In this document: piece after piece, positions 18,096 through 26,071 of the stretch | Layout of the letters: each line of letters begins with the position of its first letter | Numbering within the stretch: the stretch's first letter is position 1 | Source of the DNA: DATBGO01 sp050011895 | Lineage (GTDB): Bacteria; Actinomycetota; Actinomycetes; Streptosporangiales; Streptosporangiaceae | Direction of reading: 5' to 3' | Length of the DNA: 64,000 nt | Assembly (NCBI GenBank): GCA_050011895.1 | Contig: JBEKIF010000005.1 | Coordinates: forward strand, 62,001 to 126,000 | The notes under the pieces: model-generated | What the model saw: the letters and a program-made list of their open reading frames with translations, nothing else | What the model was told of the DNA's origin: nothing | Databases searched by the model: none | Translations under genes and position numbers: made by a program

Positions 18096-18386
18096 ATGCG
18101 CCGCTACGAGATGATGATCATCCTCGATCCCTCGCTTGAAGAGCGCACGGTCCAGCCGTCGCTCGAGCAGTTCCTGAAGGTCATCACGACTGCAGGCGGC
18201 AGCGTGGACAAGGTAGACGTCTGGGGCAGGCGACGGCTTGCGTATGAGATCGACAAGAAGTCCGAGGGCATCTACACCGTCGTCGACCTGATGGCGGAAC
18301 CGGAGACGGTCAAGGAACTGGACCGCCAGCTGAACCTGAATGAGGCAGTCCTGCGGACCAAGATCCTCCGGCCAGAGGCGCATTGA
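18096..18386 (+). CDS. rpsF: 30S ribosomal protein S6
   Basis: 96 residues, the usual length. MRRYEMMIILDPSLEE and WGRRRLAYEIDKKSEGIYTV are family signatures. AAGGAGG lies about 13 nt before the ATG. First gene of the rpsF-ssb-rpsR-rplI cluster. It binds S18 and the central 16S domain in the 30S platform. Confidence 0.97.
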   Translation: MRRYEMMIILDPSLEERTVQPSLEQFLKVITTAGGSVDKVDVWGRRRLAYEIDKKSEGIYTVVDLMAEPETVKELDRQLNLNEAVLRTKILRPEAH

Positions 18387-18464
18387 GCCCAGATCAGTAC
18401 TGAGCGCAGCGACGGCCGCGCCGAGCCCGACCCGACAGCACCCGAACGACCGGGAGTAACCCCG

Positions 18465-18995
18465 ATGGCAGCAGGCGACACCCAGATCACGATTATCGGC
18501 AACCTCGTCGGCGATCCAGAGCTCCGCTACACCCCGACGGGGCAGGCGGTGGCCACCTTCCGCGTCGCCTCGACCCCGCGGTTCATGGACCGGGCCACCA
18601 ACGAGTGGAAGGACGGCGACAGCCTCTTCCTGTCCTGCAACGTATGGCGGCAGGCCGCGGAGAACGTGGCCGAGTCGCTGCAGCGCGGCATGCGCGTCAT
18701 CGTCTCCGGACGGCTCAGGCAACGGTCGTATGAGACGAAAGAAGGCGAGAAACGCACCGTTTACGAGGTCGAGGCCGACGAGGTCGGCCCGTCGCTGCGC
18801 AACGCGTCAGCCAAGGTCACCAGGTCCAGCAGGTCCGGTGGCGGCGGCTTCGGCGGCGGCCAGTCCGGCGGCGGCCCGTCAGGGCAGGGCGGCCAGGGCG
18901 GGTATGGTGGAGGCGGCGGCGGCCGCCCCGCCGACGATCCGTGGGCATCAGATGCGTCCGGCGGAAACGACTTCTCCGACGAGCCGCCCTTCTGA
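18465..18995 (+). CDS. ssb: Single-stranded DNA-binding protein
   Basis: 176 residues. The OB fold (residues 1-115) begins AAGDTQITIIGNLVGDPELR and includes FLSCNVWRQAAENVAESL and GSRLRQRSYET-type strands. A Gly/Ser/Gln-rich linker precedes the acidic tip DFSDEPPF, which recruits replication and repair partners. It lies 78 bp after rpsF in the same transcript. Confidence 0.97.
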   Translation: MAAGDTQITIIGNLVGDPELRYTPTGQAVATFRVASTPRFMDRATNEWKDGDSLFLSCNVWRQAAENVAESLQRGMRVIVSGRLRQRSYETKEGEKRTVYEVEADEVGPSLRNASAKVTRSSRSGGGGFGGGQSGGGPSGQGGQGGYGGGGGGRPADDPWASDASGGNDFSDEPPF

Positions 18996-19117
18996 GCAGC
19001 CGCGCTTACTGGTACCCGCCACTGAGCACTTTCTGACACCGCACTTCTGACACCGCACTATCCAGCACCAGACCGACCATCCCCGCCCCCGGCGGGGCTC
19101 TGCCGAGGAGCACCACG

Positions 19118-19354
19118 ATGGCCAAGCCGCCCATTCGCAAGCCTAAGAAGAAGGTCTGCCTGTTCTGCCAGGAGAAGATCGCCCGCGTGGACTACAAGGA
19201 CACCGGGCTGCTGCGGAAGTTCATCTCCGACCGCGGCAAGATCCGGGCACGACGGGTTTCCGGCAACTGCACGCAGCACCAGCGCGACGTCGCCACGGCG
19301 ATCAAGAACGCGCGCGAAATGGCGCTGCTGCCCTATACAAGCACGGCACGCTAG
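19118..19354 (+). CDS. rpsR: 30S ribosomal protein S18, zinc-binding (C+) form
   Basis: 78 residues. KKVCLFCQEK supplies a CxxC pair, and SGNCTQHQRDVATAIKNARE supplies a third Cys and a His, so this is the zinc-containing form. FISDRGKIRARRVSG is the family core. Many actinobacteria also carry a zinc-independent paralogue elsewhere. Confidence 0.96.
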   Translation: MAKPPIRKPKKKVCLFCQEKIARVDYKDTGLLRKFISDRGKIRARRVSGNCTQHQRDVATAIKNAREMALLPYTSTAR

Positions 19355-19375
19355 GGCCGGGAGAGGTTAGCACCG

Positions 19376-19837
19376 ATGAGCGGTTCACCGATGAAGCTCA
19401 TCCTCACCCAGGAGGTTACCGGCCTGGGCGCCCCCGGTGACGTCGTCGAGGTAGCGGGCGGTTATGGCCGCAACTACCTGGTGCCCCGGGGCCTGGCGAT
19501 GCGCTGGACTCGCGGCGCCGAGAAGCAGATCGAGCTCATCAAGCGGGCCAGGTCGGCCCGCGAGATCAGGGGCGTCGATGATGCCAAGGCCGCCGCAGGC
19601 AAGCTCGCCGCGCTGACCGTGCGGCTGCAGACCAGGGCGGGCGGAGGCGGCAGGCTGTTCGGTTCGGTGTCGCCCGGCGACATCGCTGCGGCGGTCACCG
19701 CCGCTGGCGGTCCTGACCTCGACAAGCGCAGAATCGAGATCGCCAACCCGATCAAGACGGTCGGCGCACATCAGGTCAGGATCAGGTTGCACCCTGAGGT
19801 CACCGCCACCCTCGACGTCGAGGTTGTCGGAGCCTGA
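19376..19837 (+). CDS. rplI: 50S ribosomal protein L9
   Basis: 153 residues from ATG 19376 with GGGAGAGG upstream; an internal ATG (19391) is possible. The N-terminal L9 domain reads MKLILTQEVTGLGAPGDVVEV and GYGRNYLVPRGLA. The connecting helix and C-terminal domain (GRLFGSVSPGDIAAAV) follow. Last gene of the ribosomal cluster, 21 bp after rpsR. Confidence 0.96.
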   Translation: MSGSPMKLILTQEVTGLGAPGDVVEVAGGYGRNYLVPRGLAMRWTRGAEKQIELIKRARSAREIRGVDDAKAAAGKLAALTVRLQTRAGGGGRLFGSVSPGDIAAAVTAAGGPDLDKRRIEIANPIKTVGAHQVRIRLHPEVTATLDVEVVGA

Positions 19838-19949
19838 CTCTCGGCCGGCAGGTCGGCCTGCGCGCCCGGGCCCCCGGTAGGCCGGGCCCGGTAGGCGGGG
19901 CCCGGTGGACGTGCCAGCCTCGTTCGGGTCCTGTTCGTTCGGGCCCAGC

Positions 19950-20147
19950 TCATTCTGGCGTTGCGTGGTAACCGGCGAGCCGCCTGCCCAGCTCCGGGTC
20001 GAGTTCGGCGACCATCGCCCAGATGTCCGCCAAACGGTCGGCGACGTGGTCAGCCGCGCTCGCGCACGCTTGTCCCCGCGAGTCGGCTGCAAGGTCATCG
20101 ATGGCCCGGCTTAGCCGGGCCAGCAGCTCGTCCGTCGTCGAACACAT
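19950..20147 (-). CDS. Small hypothetical helical protein
   Basis: 65 residues starting MCSTTDELLARLSRAID. It is predicted largely alpha-helical with heptad-like Leu/Ala spacing, and third positions are mostly G or C as in real genes here. There is no clear ribosome-binding site and no recognised family. It lies on the opposite strand between rplI and dnaB. A chance frame is possible. Confidence 0.45.
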   Translation of the reverse strand: MCSTTDELLARLSRAIDDLAADSRGQACASAADHVADRLADIWAMVAELDPELGRRLAGYHATPE

Positions 20148-20271
20148 GCTCGAATGTTAGGCGAAGCCGCCCCCGGCCGCGCGCCAAACCGGCTCATCCG
20201 CCCCCGTAGCCTGCCAGTCGCGGTGGGGGTGGCCGTGAGCTGGCATGTTACGTTCGACGTCAAATTCCCAA

Positions 20272-20464
20272 TGTGGATAACTTGCTGCCATTGTGGACTG
20301 GCATTCTTGTCAGTTCTTTTTGCCGCGCACAGCCCGTGGATGGAATAGCCGCAGGCAGCGAGGCATCGCCCGGGCAGCCAGCGGCCCGTATCCACACCGG
20401 CATCCCCAGCGTGCGCACAACCGGGGCGGCGTGTCTGCACAGGCTGTCCACAGGCCTGTGCACA
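20272..20464. promoter_or_regulatory. Cluster of DnaA-box-like 9-mers upstream of dnaB
   Basis: One perfect DnaA box lies on the minus strand at 20272-20280 (reads TTATCCACA). GTATCCACA (20388-20396, one mismatch), CTGTCCACA (20444-20452, one mismatch from the actinobacterial TTGTCCACA) and CTGTGCACA (20456-20464, weaker) follow within 200 bp. They fill the 479-bp spacer between the small minus-strand gene and dnaB, which is AT-richer than its flanks. Whether DnaA binds here is inference; no dnaA/dnaN genes are present, so it is not the standard oriC. Confidence 0.45.
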
Positions 20465-20546
20465 GCACGGCTGGACGCTGGCATGCAGCGGCAAGAGACT
20501 GTCGTAGCCGTTCGATAGAACGGACATGATCGCGTGCGCGGGCAGC

Positions 20547-20606
20547 CGCGGGACTGCACAGCGCGGGAGTAGACAGCGCGGGACTGCACAGCGCGGGACT
20601 GAACAC
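20547..20606 (+). repeat. Four 15-bp tandem repeats just upstream of dnaB
   Basis: Units resemble CGCGGGACTGCACAG, with units 1 and 3 identical and units 2 and 4 carrying two or three changes. They end 20 bp before the dnaB GTG and so lie in its 5' leader or promoter. Confidence 0.8.
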
Positions 20607-20626
20607 CGGCAGGGGGGCGGCATCTT

Positions 20627-23005
20627 GTGAGCGTCACGGAGATAGCGCCGCGGGGCGAGGAATTCGAACGGACTCCGCCGCATGATCTCGCCGCCGAGCA
20701 GTGCGTGCTCGGCGGGATGTTGCTGTCCAAGGACGCTATCTCCGATGTCCTGGAGGTGATCCGGCCGGCCGATCACTACCGGCCCGCTCACCAGCTGGTG
20801 CATGAGGTCATTCTGGACCTGTACGGCCGGGGCGAGCCTGCGGACGCGGTGACCGTCGCCGCGGAGCTGACCAAGCGCGGCGACATCGCCCGGGTGGGCG
20901 GGGCGCCTTACCTGCATACGCTGATCGCCTCGGTGCCGACGGCGGCCAATGCCGGGTACTACGCCCGCATCGTTCGCGAGCGGGCGATCCTGCGCCGGCT
21001 CGTCGAGGTCGGCACCAGGATCGTCCAGCTCGGCTACGCAGGTGACGGGGATGCCGACGAGCTGGTAGACCGGGCTGAGGCGGAGGTCTACGGGGTCACC
21101 GAGCGGCGCGTCAGCGAGGACTACCTGCCGTTGTCGGAGATCATGCCGGGGGCGCTGGACGAGATCGAGGCCATCGGCAGCCGCGGTGGCGCACTGACCG
21201 GGGTCCCGACCGGGTTCGCCGATCTCGACTCTCTTACCAACGGGCTGCATCCAGGCCAGATGATCGTTATCGCGGCCCGGCCGGCGCTCGGCAAGGCCCT
21301 CGCCCTGGATACCCCGCTGCCGACGCCGGCCGGCTGGACGACGATGGGTGACGTCAGGGTCGGCGATCAGCTGATCGGTGCCGACGGCACGCCGGTGGGC
21401 GTGCTTGCGGCCACCGAGGTGATGCACGGGCGGCCCTGCTATGAAGTGGAGTTCTCCGGCGGCGAGATCATCGTGGCCGACGCCGAGCACCAGTGGCTCA
21501 CCCGGCCAGGCCAGGCCGGTCGCACAGATCCGCCGGATGATGGCGCGGGACGAGCTTCCTGGCGGGAGGCGGAGCCGCGGATCGTCACCACGGCAGAGAT
21601 AGCGGCGGCGTTGCGGCACGCCGCTGGGTCTGGCGAACCCGGCCCTGGCAGCGGGCCGTGCCTATCCGTGCCCGTCTGCGGGGCCCTGGAGCTGCCCGAA
21701 GCGGATCTGCCCTTCCCGCCGTATGCCCTGGGAGCGTGGCTGGGTGAGGGACTGCCGTCGGAAGCGGGGTCCGGATTGGCAGATCCCGAGATCGTCATGC
21801 GGGTCGAGGCGAGCGGGGTCGCCTGTGACGATGACGGCACCATGCAGGCGGAGCTGCACCGGATGGGCGTAGTTGCTGACCGGCATATCCCGGGCGCCTA
21901 CCTTCGCGGGTCGCAGGCGCAGCGCCGGGCACTGCTAGCGGGGCTGCTCGACGCGTCGGGTACGGTACTCGGCTCGGGATCTGTCCAGCTGGCCATGGGC
22001 AGCCTGCGGCTGGCCGCAGAGGTCAGGGAGCTAGTCCACAGCCTCGGCTACCTGTGCTCGGTGACGACTGACGGGCCGCCGGCCGGTTCCGAGCCGCCGC
22101 CGGCCCGCTACCTGGCCGCATTCAGCACTGGCGATCAGGTCTTCTGGCTAAGCGGCAAGAGGCGGCTGCACAAGGAGCGGTTCCGGCACGAGCCGCGGCT
22201 GGCCCGCTGGCGCGACATCGTCGCGGTCCGGCCAGTGCCGACCAGGCCGGTGCGCTGCGTTCAGGTGGCCGGGCCTGACCACCTCTACCTGGCTGGGCGG
22301 GAAATGATTCCGACGCACAACTCGACGCTCGCCCTGGACCTGGCCCGTGCCGCCTCGATTAAGCACGGCCTCACCGCAGCGATCTTCAGCCTGGAGATGA
22401 GCCGTAACGAGATCACCATGCGGCTGCTGTCCGCGGAGGCCAGGGTCCCGTTGCACTCGATGCGGACCGGGCAGCTCGGCGATGAGGACTGGACCAGGCT
22501 GGCCCGCCGGATGAGCGAGGTCGTGGACGCGCCGTTGTTCATCGACGATTCGCCGAACATGTCGATGATGGAGATCAGGGCTAAGTGCCGGCGGATGAAG
22601 CAGCGGCATGACCTGCGGCTGGTGATTATCGACTACCTACAGCTGATGAGTTCGCCGAAGCGGGTGGAGAACAGGCAGCAGGAAGTCTCGGACATGTCCC
22701 GTTCACTCAAGCTGCTTGCCAAGGAGCTGGAGGTACCCGTTGTCGCCGTCGCCCAGCTCAACCGCGGCCCCGAGCAGCGGACCGACAAGCGTCCGCTCCT
22801 GGCGGATTTGAGGGAATCTGGGAGCATTGAGCAGGATAGCGACGTTGTAATACTTCTGCACCGCGAGGATGCCTATGAGCGTGAGTCGCCGCGGGCAGGC
22901 GAGGCGGACTTCATAGTGGCCAAGCACCGCAATGGGCCGACCGCTACGGTCACGGTCGCGTTCCAGGGTCACTACAGCCGCTTTGTCGACATGGCGCCTG
23001 TGTAG
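20627..23005 (+). CDS. dnaB: Replicative DNA helicase DnaB, interrupted by an intein
   Basis: 792 residues, of which 450 are extein (223 + 227), the normal DnaB length. The N-terminal domain begins PPHDLAAEQCVLGGMLLS. The RecA-like domain has the Walker A loop split as ARPALGK (to residue 223) and STLALDLA (from 566), then FSLEMSRNEITMRLL, Walker B LVIIDYLQLM, and the arginine-finger region AKHRNGPTATV. DnaB is the hexameric replicative helicase. The start is GTG with a G-run ~10 nt upstream. It follows rplI as in mycobacteria. Protein function depends on intein splicing, since the P-loop is split. Confidence 0.96.
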   Translation: MSVTEIAPRGEEFERTPPHDLAAEQCVLGGMLLSKDAISDVLEVIRPADHYRPAHQLVHEVILDLYGRGEPADAVTVAAELTKRGDIARVGGAPYLHTLIASVPTAANAGYYARIVRERAILRRLVEVGTRIVQLGYAGDGDADELVDRAEAEVYGVTERRVSEDYLPLSEIMPGALDEIEAIGSRGGALTGVPTGFADLDSLTNGLHPGQMIVIAARPALGKALALDTPLPTPAGWTTMGDVRVGDQLIGADGTPVGVLAATEVMHGRPCYEVEFSGGEIIVADAEHQWLTRPGQAGRTDPPDDGAGRASWREAEPRIVTTAEIAAALRHAAGSGEPGPGSGPCLSVPVCGALELPEADLPFPPYALGAWLGEGLPSEAGSGLADPEIVMRVEASGVACDDDGTMQAELHRMGVVADRHIPGAYLRGSQAQRRALLAGLLDASGTVLGSGSVQLAMGSLRLAAEVRELVHSLGYLCSVTTDGPPAGSEPPPARYLAAFSTGDQVFWLSGKRRLHKERFRHEPRLARWRDIVAVRPVPTRPVRCVQVAGPDHLYLAGREMIPTHNSTLALDLARAASIKHGLTAAIFSLEMSRNEITMRLLSAEARVPLHSMRTGQLGDEDWTRLARRMSEVVDAPLFIDDSPNMSMMEIRAKCRRMKQRHDLRLVIIDYLQLMSSPKRVENRQQEVSDMSRSLKLLAKELEVPVVAVAQLNRGPEQRTDKRPLLADLRESGSIEQDSDVVILLHREDAYERESPRAGEADFIVAKHRNGPTATVTVAFQGHYSRFVDMAPV
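21296..22321 (+). other. Class 3-type intein in the DnaB P-loop (342 aa, dnaB residues 224-565)
   Basis: The intein begins ALALDTPLPTPAGWTTMGDV, with Ala rather than Cys/Ser at position 1, and ends MIPTHN before Ser+1. Block B reads ADAEHQWLT (Trp at intein residue 67), block F reads VRCVQV (Cys at 321) and block G has Thr at 340. This Trp/Cys/Thr set defines class 3 inteins, in which the block F Cys is the first nucleophile. A central segment has a LAGLIDADG-type layout, LGAWLGEG (~intein 145-152) and LLAGLLDASG (~213-222). The second motif has Ser where the catalytic Asp should be, suggesting a dead homing endonuclease. Confidence 0.88.
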
Positions 23006-23326
23006 CCGGGCCCGGCGCGGGAGGCCGTCAGCTCGCGAATGAACCGGTCAGGTGCCGGCAGCGAGTACTCGGAGCGGATTAACTCTCCGCTGTCGGCGTC
23101 CGTCCAACAGATCGATGCCCGGACCCGGCCTGCAGGGGACCGGATCCATCGTTACCATGCCCGCCGGTGGCGACCTTCTGGCGGCAGGCGGAGCACAGAC
23201 ACGCTGACCATCGCGTCTAGCCCGAGTGCGATCAGAAAATCAGACGCTCAATCACCGCTGTAGGGGCCGGGCGCGGGCCGCTAGCACACACCGTAAAGAT
23301 TTGGAGTGCAGTATGCTGCAACGACT
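23006..23326. other. Intergenic region between dnaB and tRNA-Arg
   Basis: 321 bp. A short open frame (23039-23263, +) has no recognisable protein features. I see no clear terminator or other gene; the last ~50 bp before the tRNA are AT-richer and probably hold its promoter. Confidence 0.4.
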
Positions 23327-23402
23327 GCGCTCGTAGCTCAACGGATAGAGCATCTGACTACGGATCAGAAGGTTGGGGGTTCGAGTCCCTCCGAGCGCGC
23401 CA
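23327..23402 (+). tRNA. tRNA-Arg (anticodon ACG)
   Basis: The acceptor stem GCGCTCG (23327-23333) pairs with CGAGCGC (23392-23398), followed by discriminator G and an encoded CCA. The D arm is GCTC...GAGC. The anticodon stem TCTGA/TCAGA encloses the loop CTACGGA, so the anticodon is ACG (read as ICG). The T arm is GGGGG-TTCGAGT-CCCTC. All four stems pair. Its 3' half is repeated at 28407-28453. Confidence 0.97.
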
Positions 23403-23404
23403 CG
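23360..23404 (+). repeat. Left copy of a ~45-bp direct repeat (putative att site in tRNA 3' half)
   Basis: This segment runs from the anticodon loop to just past the CCA and recurs at 28407-28453 with one substitution, a 2-to-3-base change in the T-loop position and one inserted C. Integrating elements of actinomycetes commonly use tRNA 3' ends this way. Confidence 0.8.
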
Positions 23405-23555
23405 AAAGCCGCAGGCCAGAGCCCTGTTGCAGCACTGGGCGGAACCCTGAGTTTCTGTCCCCGGGACTTGCCGTCTCACATCGGCGCACAGCACAAGGAC
23501 CGGGCAGGCCAGTGACCATCCCGAACGGGTATCAGTCCAGACCTTTCTCAACCGG

Positions 23556-25613
23556 TCAGCCAGCTCCCGGACCAGCCTTATCCGCCTGCCTGGTCCAGTG
23601 GGCGAGGCTGTCGCGGCCGGACAGGGTGAATGGGTGCTCGGGGCCCAGGACGCGCTCGTAGGAGGGCAGCAGGGCGGCGAACCGGTCGCGGGCGGCCGCC
23701 GCGTCCCCCGCCCCCCCGGTCCACTGAGCGAGGTTGGCGCGGGCGGTCAGGGTGTCGGGGTGCTCGGGGCCCAGGACGCGTTCGCGGATGGGCAGCAGGG
23801 CGGCGTACTGGTCGCGGGCGGCCGCCGCATCGCCTGCACTACCGGTCCAGTTGGCGAGTTCACCGCGGTTGGTCAGGGTGTAGGGGTGCTCGGGGCCGGA
23901 GACGCGTTCGCGGATGGGGAGCAGGGCGGCGTACTGGTCGCGGGCGGCCGCCGCGTCCCCCGCCTCCCCGGTCCAGGAAGCGAATTCCTGGCGGGCGGAC
24001 AGGGTGAATGGGTGCTCGGGGCCCAGGACGCGCTCGTAGGCGGGCAGCAGGGCGGCGAACTGGTCGCGGGCGGCCGCCGCGTCCCCCGCCCCCCCGGTCC
24101 AGCGGCCTAGGCTGTGGCGGGTAGTCAGGGTGGAGGGGTGCTCGGGGCCCAGGATGCGCTCGTGGGCGGGCAGCAGGGCGGCGAACTGGTCGCGGGCCCC
24201 GGCCGCATCGCCTGCCATACCGGTCCAGTTGGCGAGGCGATGGCGGGCGGACAGGGTGTCGGGGTGCTCGGGGCCGTAAACCTCATCTTCGTTGTACGTT
24301 TTAGTGATCAGCTGGAACAGGTCGCGGGCGGCCGGGTAGCTGCCGCTGTCACCGAGGTACTGCGCGATCCGCAGCATGCCCTTGCTGGTCAGCTTGAGGA
24401 CACTCCTAGCATGTGGCAGCAGCACCGCGCACGCTGGCCACGTCATGGGCAGTTGCGTGTCTGTAGGAATCGCTGCCTCGACCAGGCTTGCGGCGGCTTG
24501 ATCCCACTGGCTAGCCTCAGCCGGTGATAGCTGGGCGCGGATAATGGCCTGGACCAGGCGGTGCACCAGCACCAGGCCACCCGAAGCCAGGGTCACCAGC
24601 GAATAACGGCGCAGCGCCGCGACTGCATCTCCCGCCGCCACCAGATCGCCCGCCAGCAACCCCACGGTATGCGCCACCACCGGATCTGTGGCCGGGGTGT
24701 CGAGCAGCACGCTGAGCGGGACCGGTTCGGGGGCCAGGAACGCCAGCAACCGCAGCACCGCCACCGCATCGGGAGCGTCGTCCGCCAGCCGGGACAAGCC
24801 CAGGCTCAGCGTGGCCGCCACATCTGCCGGGTGCCCGGCTGCCTCGCCGCGGGACAGCAGGTCAGCTTGCCGGGCCCGGAACAATGTCAAGTACCGGCCC
24901 AGGGGCGTGCCGCTGGCCTGCATATAGGCGGCGGCTTGCTCCAGCGCTAATGGCAGCCCGCCCAGCGCTTCGGCCAGCTGCCGGGCTGCTGCCCGGTCCG
25001 GGTCCCCGGTCCTGTTCACCAGGAACCCGGCGGCAACCTCAGCGTCCAGGACCGGGACATCCAATGCCTGGCCCGGCGGCCAGTGCTGGTTCTGAGTCGT
25101 GATCAGCACCCGCCCCCGGCCCGCAGGCGGCACGAACCGCTGCACCGACACCTGATCGGTCACGTTATCGAACACCACCAGCCACCCGGTCTCGGCCCGG
25201 GCCAGCACCGCGTGCACCGAAGCCACCGGATCCCGGATATCCACCGGTTCGCGCGCTCCGAGCTGCGCGGCCAGCTCCGCGAACTGCGCTCCCAGCACGG
25301 TGGAGTCCTCGGCCGCGAACTGCCAGCACACCCCCACCTCAGCCACATGCCGGTGCGCGTACTCCACCGCCACGCTGGTCTTCCCCGCACCCCCGAGCCC
25401 GCACAACACCACCACTCGCGGCCCGGTCCGCTCCCCGGCGTCCGCCAGACGGGTATCCAGGTCCGCCAGCAGATCCTCCCTGCCCGCCAGCACCGCAGGC
25501 CGCGGTGCGAGCTGGACCGGCAGGCTGGAAGGTTCGGGGCGCCGCTGGTATTCCAGCGTGCCGACGCCCACAGCCCCGTGATCAGCAAACACCGACCCGG
25601 GGCCCTGCTTCAC
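23556..25613 (-). CDS. STAND-type NB-ARC ATPase with TPR repeats
   Basis: 685 residues from GTG 25613. The NB-ARC NTPase (residues ~35-300) has GREDLLADLDTRL, Walker A LCGLGGAGKTSVA, Walker B LVVFDN, RNBS-like RVLITTQN, and GLPLALEQAAAYMQ. A winged-helix-like linker follows. The C-terminal ~250 residues hold about six 42-residue kinesin-light-chain-type TPRs (for example GDAAAARDQFAALLP...LGPEHP..L). The repeats are nearly identical at DNA level. STAND proteins act as ligand-triggered oligomerising switches; several bacterial ones are antiphage sensors. No effector domain is seen, so the partner gene 14 nt upstream may supply it. The exact role is unknown. Confidence 0.8.
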   Translation of the reverse strand: MKQGPGSVFADHGAVGVGTLEYQRRPEPSSLPVQLAPRPAVLAGREDLLADLDTRLADAGERTGPRVVVLCGLGGAGKTSVAVEYAHRHVAEVGVCWQFAAEDSTVLGAQFAELAAQLGAREPVDIRDPVASVHAVLARAETGWLVVFDNVTDQVSVQRFVPPAGRGRVLITTQNQHWPPGQALDVPVLDAEVAAGFLVNRTGDPDRAAARQLAEALGGLPLALEQAAAYMQASGTPLGRYLTLFRARQADLLSRGEAAGHPADVAATLSLGLSRLADDAPDAVAVLRLLAFLAPEPVPLSVLLDTPATDPVVAHTVGLLAGDLVAAGDAVAALRRYSLVTLASGGLVLVHRLVQAIIRAQLSPAEASQWDQAAASLVEAAIPTDTQLPMTWPACAVLLPHARSVLKLTSKGMLRIAQYLGDSGSYPAARDLFQLITKTYNEDEVYGPEHPDTLSARHRLANWTGMAGDAAGARDQFAALLPAHERILGPEHPSTLTTRHSLGRWTGGAGDAAAARDQFAALLPAYERVLGPEHPFTLSARQEFASWTGEAGDAAAARDQYAALLPIRERVSGPEHPYTLTNRGELANWTGSAGDAAAARDQYAALLPIRERVLGPEHPDTLTARANLAQWTGGAGDAAAARDRFAALLPSYERVLGPEHPFTLSGRDSLAHWTRQADKAGPGAG
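23600..24290 (-). repeat. Near-identical 126-bp TPR-coding repeats
   Basis: Five to six units with a period near 126 bp (42 codons) are strongly alike at the nucleotide level, including a shared GTCGCGGGCGGCCGCC core. This points to recent duplication or gene conversion within the gene. Confidence 0.8.
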
Positions 25614-25627
25614 CGTACCGGGTGCGG

Positions 25628-26071
25628 CTACCTCTGCGCCGGACCCGGCGGCGTAGGGCCCGGCGTCACGTTCCCGTGAATCACCGCGGCCGCGGTCCCC
25701 CCGCCAGAAGCATTGATGTTCATATCCCGGCCAGCAGCCGCCGAGTGATCCGATGCCGACACCTGGTACTTACCGGCCGCGGACCCGGCCGCATCCACCA
25801 GTTGCATCAGCGCCTGCGCTGCCGACACCAGATCCGGGTCATCACCGGCGCCTACGGTGGTCAGCTCCTGCGCCAGCGGTTTGTCCCACACCTGCGGATC
25901 CTGCTCATGACGGGCCAGCACCAGCTCACCGCCCTCGCGGCCCGCCAGCTTCCGCCGCACCAGCCCCTTCAAGCCGTTATAAGCATCCGTAATCGCCGAG
26001 GAAGCAGTATTTTTCAGCCCCAGCCCCGCACCCGCCACTAACGCGGTCAAAATCAACGTCACCGGATCCAT
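25628..26071 (-). CDS. Small partner protein of the NB-ARC/TPR gene
   Basis: 147 residues from ATG 26071. The N-terminus, MDPVTLILTALVAGAGLGLK, may be a membrane-interacting or amphipathic helix. A central helical region (YNGLKGLVRRKLAGREGG) follows, then a Gly/Ala-rich tail with AAGRDMNINASGGG and VIHGNV. Similar short proteins often stand before NB-ARC/TPR genes in Streptomyces and relatives (recalled from general knowledge). The gap to the STAND gene is only 14 nt, so they are co-translated. Function is unknown; it may be an adaptor or effector-associated domain. Confidence 0.65.
   Translation of the reverse strand: MDPVTLILTALVAGAGLGLKNTASSAITDAYNGLKGLVRRKLAGREGGELVLARHEQDPQVWDKPLAQELTTVGAGDDPDLVSAAQALMQLVDAAGSAAGKYQVSASDHSAAAGRDMNINASGGGTAAAVIHGNVTPGPTPPGPAQR

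Noticed and set aside
20148..20626. Chromosomal replication origin
   Set aside because: DnaA-box-like matches exist, but dnaA, dnaN, rpmH and rnpA are not present and the number of boxes is low compared with actinobacterial oriC.
21296..21298. Inactive intein because Cys1 is missing
   Set aside because: The WCT residues fit class 3 inteins, which do not need Cys1, and an unspliced DnaB would lose its P-loop.
23039..23263. Small gene between dnaB and tRNA-Arg
   Set aside because: Arg/Ser-rich translation with no ribosome-binding site and no family features.
23600..24290. CRISPR array
   Set aside because: Regular 126-bp period repeats encode TPRs in frame and have no spacer/leader organisation.
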